Below the pieces are notes generated by a model that was not told the origin of the DNA, ran no database searches, and saw only the letters and a list, made by a program, of their open reading frames with translations. DNA of 64,000 nt from Psoroptes ovis (lineage: Eukaryota > Arthropoda > Arachnida > Sarcoptiformes > Psoroptidae): contig PQWQ01000001.1 in the NCBI GenBank assembly GCA_002943765.1, positions 4,189,501-4,253,500 on the forward strand, written 5' to 3'. The position numbers and the translations under genes were made by a program. Shown in pieces: positions 1 through 10,292 of the stretch (position 1 is the first letter of the stretch; the number at the start of each line of letters is the position of its first letter).

Positions 1-405
1 ATGGCTGGTGCAAGTCGTTCATCAACATTAGTTATCGCTTATTTAATAAAATTTCATGATTATAATTTGAAAGCAGCATTCTGCTATGTCAAATCTTTAC
101 GTTCATGTGCAAGACCAAATATAGGTTTTTTCACCCAACTGATAGCATTCGAACGTTATTATCGTAAAGAAACATCAGTCGAAATAATTGAAATCATACG
201 AAATGGTAAAAAAATTCATGTACCAGATTTTTATCCAACAATGTTTCCGGAATTGTTTCGTGCCGAAATAAATAGACAATTGAATAAATCACATCCAAGT
301 AATCTGAAATTACAAGACAGTGATGATCGTAATTATATTAATCCTAGACGTAAATATCAAGATATGCAACGTGATATACAAACAATGATTTTCAAAAATA
401 ATTAA
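1..405 (+). CDS. Dual-specificity protein phosphatase, 3' part only (DUSP14/18/21-like)
   Basis: Last 134 residues of a small dual-specificity phosphatase, which removes phosphate from Ser/Thr and Tyr of signalling proteins. The window opens inside the active-site loop: the first residues read M-A-G-A-S-R-S, the second half of the family signature HC-x-A-G-x-S-R-S, so the catalytic Cys codon lies just outside the window and the first ATG is not the true start. After the P-loop, 'IAYLIKFHDYNLKAAF' and 'RPNIGFFTQLIAFER' fit the helices of the DUSP14/18/21 group better than DUSP22/15. About 75 residues of basic, Asn-rich tail follow that I do not recognise. The gene ends in TAA. The next gene lies about 210 bp downstream on the same strand. 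Confidence 0.85.
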   Translation: MAGASRSSTLVIAYLIKFHDYNLKAAFCYVKSLRSCARPNIGFFTQLIAFERYYRKETSVEIIEIIRNGKKIHVPDFYPTMFPELFRAEINRQLNKSHPSNLKLQDSDDRNYINPRRKYQDMQRDIQTMIFKNN

Positions 406-619
406 AATTAATTCAATAAAAAAAAAAATTCATAATTCAAATTTAATTCTATTTCGACTTATATAGCTTCGAAAATGTTGAATCAGGCATTGGTAAAAAA
501 TATAAAAACCGTTTGAATTTTTTTTAACATTTTCATTTTCCATCAAAATTTTTCTTTTAATTTTTCATTTTGACTTTTGAATTCAAACAATAAACATATC
601 GATTTGACCGACAATTATA

Positions 620-928
620 ATGGATCAACAAAAACAATCAAATAAAATAAACATGAGCCAATTATTGATGGAAAGACAAAAACAACAGAAAGCATCTAAG
701 CCTAAACCTAATCAAGTTGCATCGACACCGGCCAACGTAATTTGTTTGAATGATCATGATTGAATATTTCTACTAATCAATTTTTTTTATCAAACAGATA
801 AAACGATTACAAGTTAATAGATGGTTCAATTCACCAACTGATGCATTAATTAGTCCATGTACTAAATTATTGAATAGTCATAATCTTATGAATAATCGAA
901 AAAATTATTTGCCATCAGAAAAGGTCAA

Positions 929-962
<34 letters not shown>

Positions 963-1049
963 AATGATGGTTGTTGCCAAAATCAGAATGGCGATCAAAA
1001 TTTTCCTCAAAAAAATGATCAAGTTAATGACGAAAATAAATTAAACTAA
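620..1049 (+). CDS. Small Lys/Gln-rich protein with acidic tail, unknown function
   Basis: Two-exon gene: 620..736 and 798..1049, with a 61-bp GT-AG intron (donor GTAATT, acceptor AAACAG) between codons. It encodes 122 residues. Exon 1 (39 residues) is rich in Lys and Gln. Exon 2 opens with a block that looks constrained, 'RWFNSPTDALISPCTKLL', followed by an Asp run encoded by (GAT)n and an Asn/Gln-rich end. I do not recognise the family; S-P and C-T-K-L motifs hint at a phosphorylated adaptor or regulator, but that is only impression. Support for a real gene is the clean intron, the in-frame ATG and stop, and the compact setting. It converges on the RWD gene, whose stop lies about 150 bp away. 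Confidence 0.5.
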
Positions 1050-1200
1050 TGATCTTTATGAAATGTGATTGATAATTTTTTAATTTTGCACTCATTTTTT
1101 AATGATTTTTTTTCAACGAAATTCATCCACATAAAATAAACAATTAATTAATCAAAATTGACAAAAAGAAAAAAATCCAAATCAATATTTACAAAATTTT

Positions 1201-2423
1201 CTATGAAAATCCAAGAAATTCTTTTATTATTTTATCACAACATTTGTCCTTTAACAATTGAAATAATTCAGAACGATTTACATATTCAGTAAATGTATTG
1301 AACAATTGATCGGAATTGAAATCCAACTTTTTTTCCATATCGATCAATGTAATACGTTGCCAATTCCATGAATGTATTTGCATCCAAAATTCATTGCATT
1401 CATTATCATTTCCTTCGATACAAATGAAACCTATGTAAAAAATTTGAAGAAAAAGAAAAGAAAAATTTGAGAGAAAAATCAATTTTAAAAAATGAATTTG
1501 AATGTGAATGGTTAGAATGTCAAAGCAATGATTTATTTTTTACGATTTACAATTCATTGAATTCAATATCAAAATTGAATTGTTTTTTCTTTTCTTGAAT
1601 TTCAATTTCAACAAATAAGAAATATCCTTGAATACATTCGTATCATTAAATTAAAAAACATCATCATTCATTCAACACCTACAATTTGAAACTATACTTG
1701 TTTATTTGTTTGATTTATGACGATATGATCATTAAGGTGTCATCATTGAATGTGATTAGTTTTTTTTTTGTTGTGCATCAACAATGTCAAATGAGGTAAA
1801 TTTTTCTTTTTCAATTCAAAAAACAAAAAATTATTACCTGGTTTACCAATCAACATAAAACCATTCAAATGAAAACGATTATTGCATAGATCGATAATTT
1901 TTCGACGTTTATTTATTGAATAAATATGATGTGAATAAATCCAATATCGGCTCAGTGATGATGTTTTGCTTGACTCATTAGTTGAATCAAGTTTTTGTGT
2001 TGTTGTTGTTAATGTATCTTTATTTTCTTCTGATATTTTAATTTGACCACAAATTTCAATAATTTTCGGCACAACAGTTATCAAACTACTCATATCATCA
2101 ATTTCATTCTTAATACGTTCATTTAGCTGTTTTTGAATTGATTTTGCATCAACAATTTTATCATTGATTAAACGACAAAAAATTTGTAAACAATTTGGAT
2201 CATTTTTCGGATAATCAATTGGCATCGTAAGCTGTAATTCAAATAATGAATTTATTTCTATTAAAATTGTAATATTTTGTGGAAATTGAAAACTAAAATT
2301 TTGTTCATCAATCGCTTTCTTTAGATCATCATCTAACAGATGTAATTGTGTAGGATACATTGTTGATATGAGAATTAATTCAGCGATACGGTGATCATCT
2401 TCTTGTTGATGATGGTCAACCAT
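1201..2423 (-). CDS. RWDD2: RWD domain-containing protein 2 (RWD + DUF1115)
   Basis: Two coding exons on the minus strand: 2423..1838 and 1430..1201, joined in phase 1 (CCA-G/GT), giving 271 residues. The N-terminal RWD domain is recognisable by 'AELILISTMYP' and the 'YPKNDP' turn, the hallmark of the UBC-like RWD fold. The C-terminal half has the DUF1115 signature spanning the splice, 'LNGFMLIGKPG' then 'FICIEG', typical of RWDD2A/B. The molecular role of RWDD2 is poorly known; RWD domains generally mediate protein binding. The frame stays open upstream to 2498 but without an ATG; a TTTATTTAG acceptor about 20 bp before the chosen ATG suggests a 5'-UTR exon. It is divergent from the TBC gene. 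Confidence 0.85.
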
Positions 2424-2894
2424 TGTGCATATGAATGATTTAAAACTAAATAAACAATTAATAAAAATATCATTAAATTGATCGGCAGAAGACGCCACAT
2501 GAGGAAATCAAAATATTTGAGAGTTCAATTCTCTCTCTCCCTTTCAATTAATTTGATTCAAACGATGAGTGTTCTCATATTTATGTTTTCATTTCTTTGC
2601 ATCAAAAAAATACACATTCCAGCTGTGACAAATACAATCGCAATCAAAGTGTTCGTAGTTTACCATCAAAGACTGTTCATGTTTACTCCAAAAGAAGAGA
2701 CGATTCAATTCAATTATAATAATATCTTAATTTCCTAAAAAAAAAAAAATTCAATTTTCAATTCAAATTAATTTGAAATTATTGTGATACGAAAACAAAA
2801 ACATGTTGTAAAATTGTTTTTCAATGAATTTCAATGATTATTTGTGTTGATTTGTGATTTTTTTAAATTAAGAATATTGTCTCATCTTTCAACA
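2424..2894. promoter_or_regulatory. Divergent intergenic region, RWDD2 / TBC1D10-like
   Basis: About 470 bp between two divergently transcribed genes, so it should hold both promoters and the 5' UTRs. It contains a CT-rich stretch near 2530 and AT-rich DNA. I see no recognisable TATA box or factor site that I would defend. Confidence 0.4.
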
Positions 2895-4483
2895 ATGACA
2901 TCGATAATTAAATTAGATTCATCACCTTCACAAAATCGTAAACATTACAATACAATCAGTAATCATAATCGTTCGATCATTGATCGTAATCAAAATTATT
3001 ATCAACAACAACGAAATACAATGATTGTTGATGGTATGTCAACATGGTCCAATAATAATTATCGATATAGTCAAATTAATGGTAATAATAATAAATCACC
3101 ATCAATATCAAAACGATCAGATTCGGCAAACAAATCGTTTGAATCTTTGAAAACAAATCACATCGCTTTAAATAATTCTAATCCAAATTTAATTTCACCT
3201 GATTCATCAAGGAAATTAATGTAAGAATGTTTAATTTGTTAATCAAACCATTTTATGACATAATTTTTCGTTTTTAGACCATTTGATTCGATTGATAATG
3301 CGAATTCCATAGAACAATCAACAAATGATAATTATTATCCACTATCAAATTGTCTTAGTATCAGTGAATCAAATGTATCTTCATCAACATCTCAACCACA
3401 GCAATTTCAAGCAAATCGTTCATGTGATAAATACGGTTTTTTCATTGATGTTAATGAAAATGATGACTCTGATAATTATAACTATGAAACACCGTCAATA
3501 AATGAATTGAAATCATTAAAAATCAAAGAAAGAAAATGGTTAGAAATGTTAAATAATTGGCGGTATTTTATCAATTATAAATGGAACAAAATACGTGATC
3601 GTTGTCGAAAAGGTATACCACATTCATTACGTTCACAAGCATGGTATCATTTGTGTGGTGCACATTTACAGCGTAATCGTTTTCCCAATTTATATTATGA
3701 ATTATTGAATAAAAAAATACCGACAGATGTTGAAGATGATATCATAAAAGATTTACATCGACAATTTCCAAATCATGAAATGTTCGCCGATCCAAATGGA
3801 GCAGGACAAAATGATTTATATCATGTATTAAAAGCGTTTGCAGCTTATCGTCCAAATATGGGTTATTGTCAAGCACAAGCACCGATTGCCGCCGTTTTTC
3901 TAATGCATATGCCTGCTGAACGAACATTCTGGTGTTTAGTTGCATTAAGTAGGTATTATATAAGCGGTTATTTTGTACGCAATTTAGAAGATATCAATAT
4001 ACACGGACAAATGTTGTATGCATTTTTGAAAAAATATTCACCTTCAGCTTATAATTTATTGGTAATGAATATGAATGATTTCTTAATAGTCAATTGTTCA
4101 ATTTATATTTTTTTTTCGAAATGAATCGATAGAATTATCATCAAATAAAACCCGAATTATTAATGACAGAATGGTTTATGTGCATCTATACGCGAACATT
4201 ACCATGGCCATCAGTATTACGTGTATGGGATATATTTTTATGTGAAGGTTTAACAATTTTATTCAAAATCGGTTTATATTTAATCGATGTTACGCTTAAA
4301 AATGAAACAACCAAAACACTGCCAACAATGGCTGATACATGTCAAAAATTTCGTAATATGCCAAAAAAATTATTAGATGAAAATTTATTAATAAATGGTA
4401 TTAAGCGTTATGAATTGAGAGATATTGATTTACTAAAAGAACATAAACATCAGAAGAAAAAATTTTTAAAATCAAAGAAATGA
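2895..4483 (+). CDS. TBC1D10: TBC domain Rab GTPase-activating protein, TBC1D10 (EPI64) type
   Basis: Three exons: 2895..3220, 3278..4061 and 4133..4483, with introns of 57 and 71 bp, giving 486 residues. The first ~200 residues are low-complexity, rich in Ser/Asn. The TBC domain follows: 'RDRCRKGIPHSLRSQAW', then the arginine-finger motif as I-I-K-D-L-H-R ahead of 'QFPNHEMF', then the glutamine-finger motif as Y-C-Q in 'GYCQAQAP', and 'MTEWFMCIYTRTLPW' after the last splice. Both catalytic fingers are present, so it should be an active GAP. 'GYCQAQAP' and 'LMHMPAE' are characteristic of TBC1D10A-C, which act on Rab35/Rab27/Rab8-type GTPases in membrane traffic. The tail is Lys-rich. It converges on the protease homolog. 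Confidence 0.92.
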
Positions 4484-4836
4484 TTTCATCAAATTTCAAA
4501 TTGCATTCCTTGACCGACACATTTGAAAACGACAAGATATTAAGTGTTGTTAGCTACTTACATGAAGCTTATCATCATCAACATTCGACTCAATTTAAAG
4601 TTCCAATGAAATATTGCTGTGCAATAATAAATCAATCAAATCAAATCAGATGATTGATTAATTTGACCACATTTTTTTGTGTTGTTTAAATTATTATTAT
4701 GATCATAATAATCGGATAATAATTTGCTAATTTTATAATTATTATTATTGATTGATTTTTTTTTCGTTTATTAGATTTTTTATATTGTTTTTAAATTATG
4801 TTTTTAAAATTAAAAAAGAAAAAATTATCGATAAAT
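4484..4836. other. Convergent intergenic region
   Basis: About 350 bp between the stop codons of two convergent genes. Very AT-rich with several ATTATTATTATT runs; it probably holds both 3' UTRs and poly(A) sites. No further gene seen. Confidence 0.5.
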
Positions 4837-6315
4837 TCAATATTGTGAATGTATTTTTGGATAATTTGGATTTTTTTCATAATCATCATTATAATTTGGT
4901 TTATAATTATAATTATGATCATGATATTTTTGAGTATTATAATTATCATAATATGGAATAATTGGTGGATATAGATAATATGGATGTTCTCGTTGATAAT
5001 AATGTTTATAACGTATACAATCATCTAATGGTGATGTTTCATTCATTTGACGAAAGTCATCCAAAACAAATTTATCGATTTCATCAATAAATTGTGATAC
5101 TTTTGTAAATATTAATGGTAATTTTGGTGTATTACAATGATCACCGATCGATAGTATGCCTAGTAATATATAATAATTATTATAATATGATATCAGTGGT
5201 GTACCATTACCACCAATACAAACATTGATTGATGGATAAACACATAAATGGCTGTTGCTTAATTGATCAGGTGACCAATTTAATTTTTTCATACATGAAT
5301 CTTTAGGTATTAAATGACCTGATAGTGATCGTAAATATGGTTGTTGAAAGTGGCCGAAACCCCAACCAGCATACAAAACAGACGCACGACTACCAAAAAA
5401 ATGGCCATTTTCCCAATCATCACGTTTCGGTAATTGTATTGGTGCGAAATTACAAACAGGATTCGATAGTTTTAATATGGCAAAATCATTCTCTAATGTT
5501 ACTTTATCAAATTTTTCTGATACTTCAATTGATTCAACATCATATTCATAGGCTTTATCATATATGCTTGAAATGTTCAAATTATGACGGCCAAATCTTA
5601 CAAAAAAATTTCCCGAATCTTTCGAAGATGATTCTTGTTGTTGACGCTGTCCTTCTTCATCACCACCATTACTATCAGATTCAGTTTCTTCACCGCCACC
5701 ACCACTACCATTTTCACCATTACTGCCGTTGCCATTGCTGCTATTATCACCTTTATTGCCGTTGCTACCAGTAGCGCCTTCTCCCGTCACACATTGGGCA
5801 GATGTGATAACAGTTTTAGGTGCAACTAATGCACCAGAACAAAGGAAATGACGATCTTTATTATAGATTGCGGCTAACCATGGAAATGAATTTGGTTGTG
5901 ATGGATGTATGTCAAGAAAATATGGCGGCGGATAATCTTGAAGTGTATGAACATAAGGATGCATATTGGTATCATTCATTTCGGGTGGTTCCGGTTGTAT
6001 ATGAGGTGGTGGTTGTACATCTGCATTAAATTTAGGTCCACACAATAAACGTCTCATTTTCATTGTTTGTTCATCAGTTAATGGTGAACAAAATGTTAAT
6101 TTTGCAATACAATTATTATCTTTATATTCTTGATATGCTTCACAAAATGCATCATCACGTAATGTTATATGTCTTAATTTATTGAATTTAGATTTATACA
6201 AATGTTGCTCATATGTTGCTATCGTTGTTGATATTGTTGCTATGATAATGATGGTGATGATGATCAATACGATCAATAATAGCGAAAATGGTGATTTCAA
6301 TCTTATTGCAACCAT
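4837..6315 (-). CDS. Non-catalytic S1 serine-protease homolog with N-terminal membrane anchor
   Basis: Single-exon reading frame of 492 residues from an ATG at 6315. Residues 10-36 are a long hydrophobic stretch, either a signal anchor or signal peptide. A Cys-containing pre-domain (C58, C69, C76, C92) and a Pro-rich linker precede a trypsin-like domain (~135-425). The fold motifs are present ('FPWLAAI', 'YAGWGFG'), but two of three catalytic residues are gone: His is Gln174 in 'TSAQC', and the GDSGGP box reads G-G-N-G-T-P, so Ser is Asn370. Only the Asp survives (Asp277, 'NDFAIL'). A hydrophilic Gly/Ser/Asn/Glu insert (~180-232) follows the lost His. Such homologs usually act as binding or regulatory partners in arthropod immune cascades. 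The tail is Tyr/Asn/Pro-rich. Confidence 0.85.
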   Translation of the reverse strand: MVAIRLKSPFSLLLIVLIIITIIIIATISTTIATYEQHLYKSKFNKLRHITLRDDAFCEAYQEYKDNNCIAKLTFCSPLTDEQTMKMRRLLCGPKFNADVQPPPHIQPEPPEMNDTNMHPYVHTLQDYPPPYFLDIHPSQPNSFPWLAAIYNKDRHFLCSGALVAPKTVITSAQCVTGEGATGSNGNKGDNSSNGNGSNGENGSGGGGEETESDSNGGDEEGQRQQQESSSKDSGNFFVRFGRHNLNISSIYDKAYEYDVESIEVSEKFDKVTLENDFAILKLSNPVCNFAPIQLPKRDDWENGHFFGSRASVLYAGWGFGHFQQPYLRSLSGHLIPKDSCMKKLNWSPDQLSNSHLCVYPSINVCIGGNGTPLISYYNNYYILLGILSIGDHCNTPKLPLIFTKVSQFIDEIDKFVLDDFRQMNETSPLDDCIRYKHYYQREHPYYLYPPIIPYYDNYNTQKYHDHNYNYKPNYNDDYEKNPNYPKIHSQY

Positions 6316-6747
6316 TGTCACGGTGAAAAAAAAATCAACCAGTCAACAAATACCAAAGAAATGCATTGAGAAAGCACCAGACAAAACTAAATCAATGAAA
6401 TGGCATCAAATTCACGCATAAATCATTCTTGAAAATGACAAAATGGTGAAAAAAATCCATAATTCACAGCCATTTTTATAATCTTTGAACCACAACCACA
6501 GCTACGATGATAATCAATTAATCGATTTGAAACTCTCTCTCTTTCATTTGTCAAAATTCAATTTGATAATGTGAATTTTATTACTTATCATTATCAGATC
6601 CATTGAAAATGAAATTTTAGAGGAAAATTTTTCAATGTTCTTGACATTGTTTCGCACTTGTTTCAATCATTGATTGAGCAATGATAATTACCAATAAATT
6701 ACTGAACAGTAATTAATGATTACCGCAATCATCATCACAGTGGCAAA

Positions 6748-6774
6748 ATCAATCGATCAAAGTGATCGATTGAT
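6748..6774. repeat. Perfect 12-bp inverted repeat with 3-nt loop
   Basis: Arms at 6748..6759 and 6763..6774 are exact reverse complements around AAG. Further ATCGATCA units follow within 30 bp. It could form a hairpin or be a paired factor-binding site. Confidence 0.75.
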
Positions 6775-8853
6775 CAATCAATATGATCGATCAATCAATA
6801 TTCACCAAATCATTTTTCCTTTATTTTAACAGAAAATTTTCCCATGATCATTTTCGACTCATGTACAATGATCTCAGGTTTTTGATTTTTATCAATTTTC
6901 AATTGTTCATTTTCAATGATTTCAAAGAGAAAATACATAATTTAATACTTGTAATATTGATTGATTCACGCACATACACACAGTAGTTCAATAAGGGTTG
7001 ACCTTCAACCTTTCAAAATGGTTCAATTTTTCAAGCGATGAATGAAAGGTTATTGTTGAAAATTTTGCCTCGTTTTCGATGCTTGACGATTGGTATAAGC
7101 CTTATAGCATGGTAAGGGTACGCAATATTCATGCATAATCAGTAATCATTCCGTCATAGAAACTAATGGCGAGAAACTAGTTATTATCAAAATTCAAAGT
7201 TATGGCCTCATCAAAGATTTAGAGCAACAGGGTTTTTCGATTCACAGGCTTTATGCTTTGGGTTGTTGTTGCTTGAAATGGCTGATCATCGCCGAATAGA
7301 ACCATCTGTGATTGTTGCTTCTGCTTTTTTCTATTCGAATGCAACTTTTTGCTTCAAGTTTTTCTAAGGTCTTTTGGCAAGCAAAAAAAAAATAGCCTTA
7401 AGGCCATATTAGATGATAATATTGACAAACAAACAAACAAAACGAATGAATGAATAAAATAAATCAATTGGTGCTCCGTGTTTGTGTATGTTTGTTCATC
7501 GCGATGGTAAAAATCGACAATTCTTCAATAGAAGTCGTGGTATTGGTGAATGATGATGATGGTGATGAATCATTCAATCAATAAACAAACAAGCACAAGC
7601 ACACTTGTTTTGTTTTTTTCTTTGCAAAAAGCAACAAGCTTCTTTATTTATTTATTTGATGGTCAGTGATTTCTTTTTTGTTTTGTTTTGATTAAAAACA
7701 AATTTAATTGAATATTTTCTCCCAGAACTGAATTAATCAGAATTTAAGACTGCCAAAAACAGCCCAAAAACAACCAGAAATATTGAAAAATAATAATAAT
7801 AATTCGACAATTACAAACACCAATGTGTTCATACAAACAAAGCAAATTGATTTCATTTATGCAAATGCAAATAAATTTGCATCAACTCATCAATCAACGA
7901 TCAATACATTTATAATCATAATTAATTTGAAAACCAATTAAATTCAAAATTTCAATAATCAATGGTAAGTTATTCAAAATAATCAATTTTCAAGAAAATT
8001 CGATAAAAAATTTGAAAGAAATGGCTATCGGCAATTTCTGCCACAATTTCATGAAATTTGCCATTGAAAAACATTTGAAAATTTATGAAACAACACATGA
8101 TCAACATCAGCAACAACACCAACAACAACAACCGTTGGATTCAAAACGAGAATAGTGCATATATAATCATCAGGCGAAAATTCTGTAAAAAAAAAAAATT
8201 TAAACTATGCGACATGCGAATTCTTTGAAAACAAACAAACAAATTCTTGATCATATTTTCTCTGGATCACATTCACTTAGAATTCAAAGAAAACATGATC
8301 ACGGCCAGATTTTGCGCTTCTTCGACCTAATAGAACATATATCATTCGGCTTCAATTTGAATGGATTGAATCAATCTTCAATATCTTCATTTTGGATCAT
8401 AGCAATCGTTATTGGTTCCAAAAGATATATGCATGTGTTCCCATTGCCTGCTGACCTACTGTTTTACATTTCACGATTTTCTTCAATTTTCTTCAATTAT
8501 TTTCCTCTCAAAAAAATATATATTTGCCCCTGAGAAAGCAAATGAAAACAATTCAATATAATTTCAATTTAATTTAGTTGTTTTGGCTGCTGTTGTTTCT
8601 GTTGTTTGTTATTTGTTGTTGTTTTGTCATGTTTACCAAACAACAACTATATCGGTTGGTTGGTTGGTTGTTGTAATGTGGTGATTGTTGTTTTTCGTTG
8701 TTGATGATCATGATGCCTAGCATTACATAATAATTATTAGATAACACAAATGAATGAATTGAATCAAATTCTTAAATTTTAGTTAATTTTATTATGTTTT
8801 ATATATTTATCTATTTATTTGTTGTTGACTGATACAGATGCTGTTGTTGATGA

Positions 8854-8874
8854 TGATCATGATCATGATCATGA
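8854..8874. repeat. Short (GATCAT)n palindromic tandem repeat
   Basis: About three and a half copies of the self-complementary hexamer unit, embedded in intergenic DNA upstream of the ELM2-SANT gene. Confidence 0.7.
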
Positions 8875-10292
8875 TTACATATTGCAATTTATCATTTATT
8901 ATTCTTTATTATTATTATTATTATTATTTTATTCTGGAATGAAAGATTGAATGAAATAAATATTTTTAGAAAAAAAAATTGAATTATGTAATGTTTTACA
9001 GCTATTCAGTGAGAGAGAGAGATATATATAAAAATGAATAAACATGATATTCATGTTCATATATATATATAAATATGAAATTCTTGACAGAAAAAATTAT
9101 TATTTGTCATTATATAAAAATAACGTTTAAATAATTGTTAAATATTTCTAAATAAATATAAAAAAAAGTTGAATAAATTATTTAATCATAACTTTTTATT
9201 TTTTTTTTTTTTTTGATTCTTCATTTTGCAATGGTTTTTGGCAAACATTATGGAATGATGAATATTGCCCATAGCATTGTAAGATAATGTTTGAATAATG
9301 CTGCAATATCAATCAATGTAGGCATATTTTTAAATGTATGTATGGAGTTTTTTTTTAAATTATTAATTTCAATTATTTCAATTTCAATTAATTGTCATTT
9401 TTAATTATTTTTTCTGTGAAATTGTTTGATTTTTCGATTTTCAATTTTGATTTTATTTTATTTATTTTTTATTTTTAATTTTGATTTTGATTTGATTGTT
9501 CATTTGACAAAATAATTCCAAATAATAAATTGCAGAAATTCTGATTTTTCATTATCAAATTTATCCAAATTCAAAGCCTACAAATTCAATATTTATTTTG
9601 TGGCCAGAAGAGAGTTTTTAATTCATTTATTTGTCTGTAAATATTGCCCAATGTCCCTATTCTTTAGCCGCAGAGAATCTGCTGACCATATTTAAGCATT
9701 GACAGAGCCTTGAAAAATTTCAAGTAAATCATTGTTGACGATGATCATCATCAGTTGTGTGTTTCAGCTGTTTTTTTGTTTGCCTTGATGATTAATTCTA
9801 TTTTCTTTCCGTTTACCTTGATTTTTTCATTTCATTTTATTTGAATCAAATGTTCATGACATGATCAAATTGAATTTGAAAAGGAAAGATTATTATTTCT
9901 ATTTATGTCAACCTACACACACACACATTCATAGATGCTTGAACAATTTTTATGTTTTGTTTTTTATTTTCAAAAAATGCCATTTCATCAATTTGAATTT
10001 GATTCAATTTTTCTGATTCCTTCAAACAGAAAATTAATGGGGTACAAAATCTGATTAAATCTAAAGAAAAAAATCAAATTTAATCCAATACGACATTGAA
10101 AAAATGAATTTATTGTCATTACATATGGTCGTATATGACCAACATCAACACCAACGACAACATCATCGTTATCATCAGTCACAGCGACTAAAATTTTAAA
10201 TAAAATGTGTTGCATCTCGAATTATTTCATTTTAATCAACATTGATCTCGATTCAATTCATTTAGAACGGTAGTACAAAATAAAATAAAACA

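Larger units (their letters stand above)
6316..10292. other. Intergenic region, about 4 kb
   Basis: No supported gene. The region separates the 5' ends of two divergently transcribed genes. It holds a perfect 12-bp inverted repeat near 6748-6774, a (GATCAT)n tract near 8854-8874, TA-rich microsatellites near 9020-9075 and TTG/GTT-rich stretches near 8580-8710. The slightly less AT-rich block at ~7080-7380 is the best candidate for conserved non-coding DNA. The open frames at 6783 and 8207 lack protein-like composition. Confidence 0.5.

Noticed and set aside
5325..6029. Plus-strand frames opposite the protease homolog
   Set aside because: Antisense shadows of a clearly coding minus-strand frame.
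8207..8533. 108-codon plus-strand frame in the 6.3-10.3 kb gap
   Set aside because: No recognisable motif, no splice context, composition like the surrounding AT-rich DNA.
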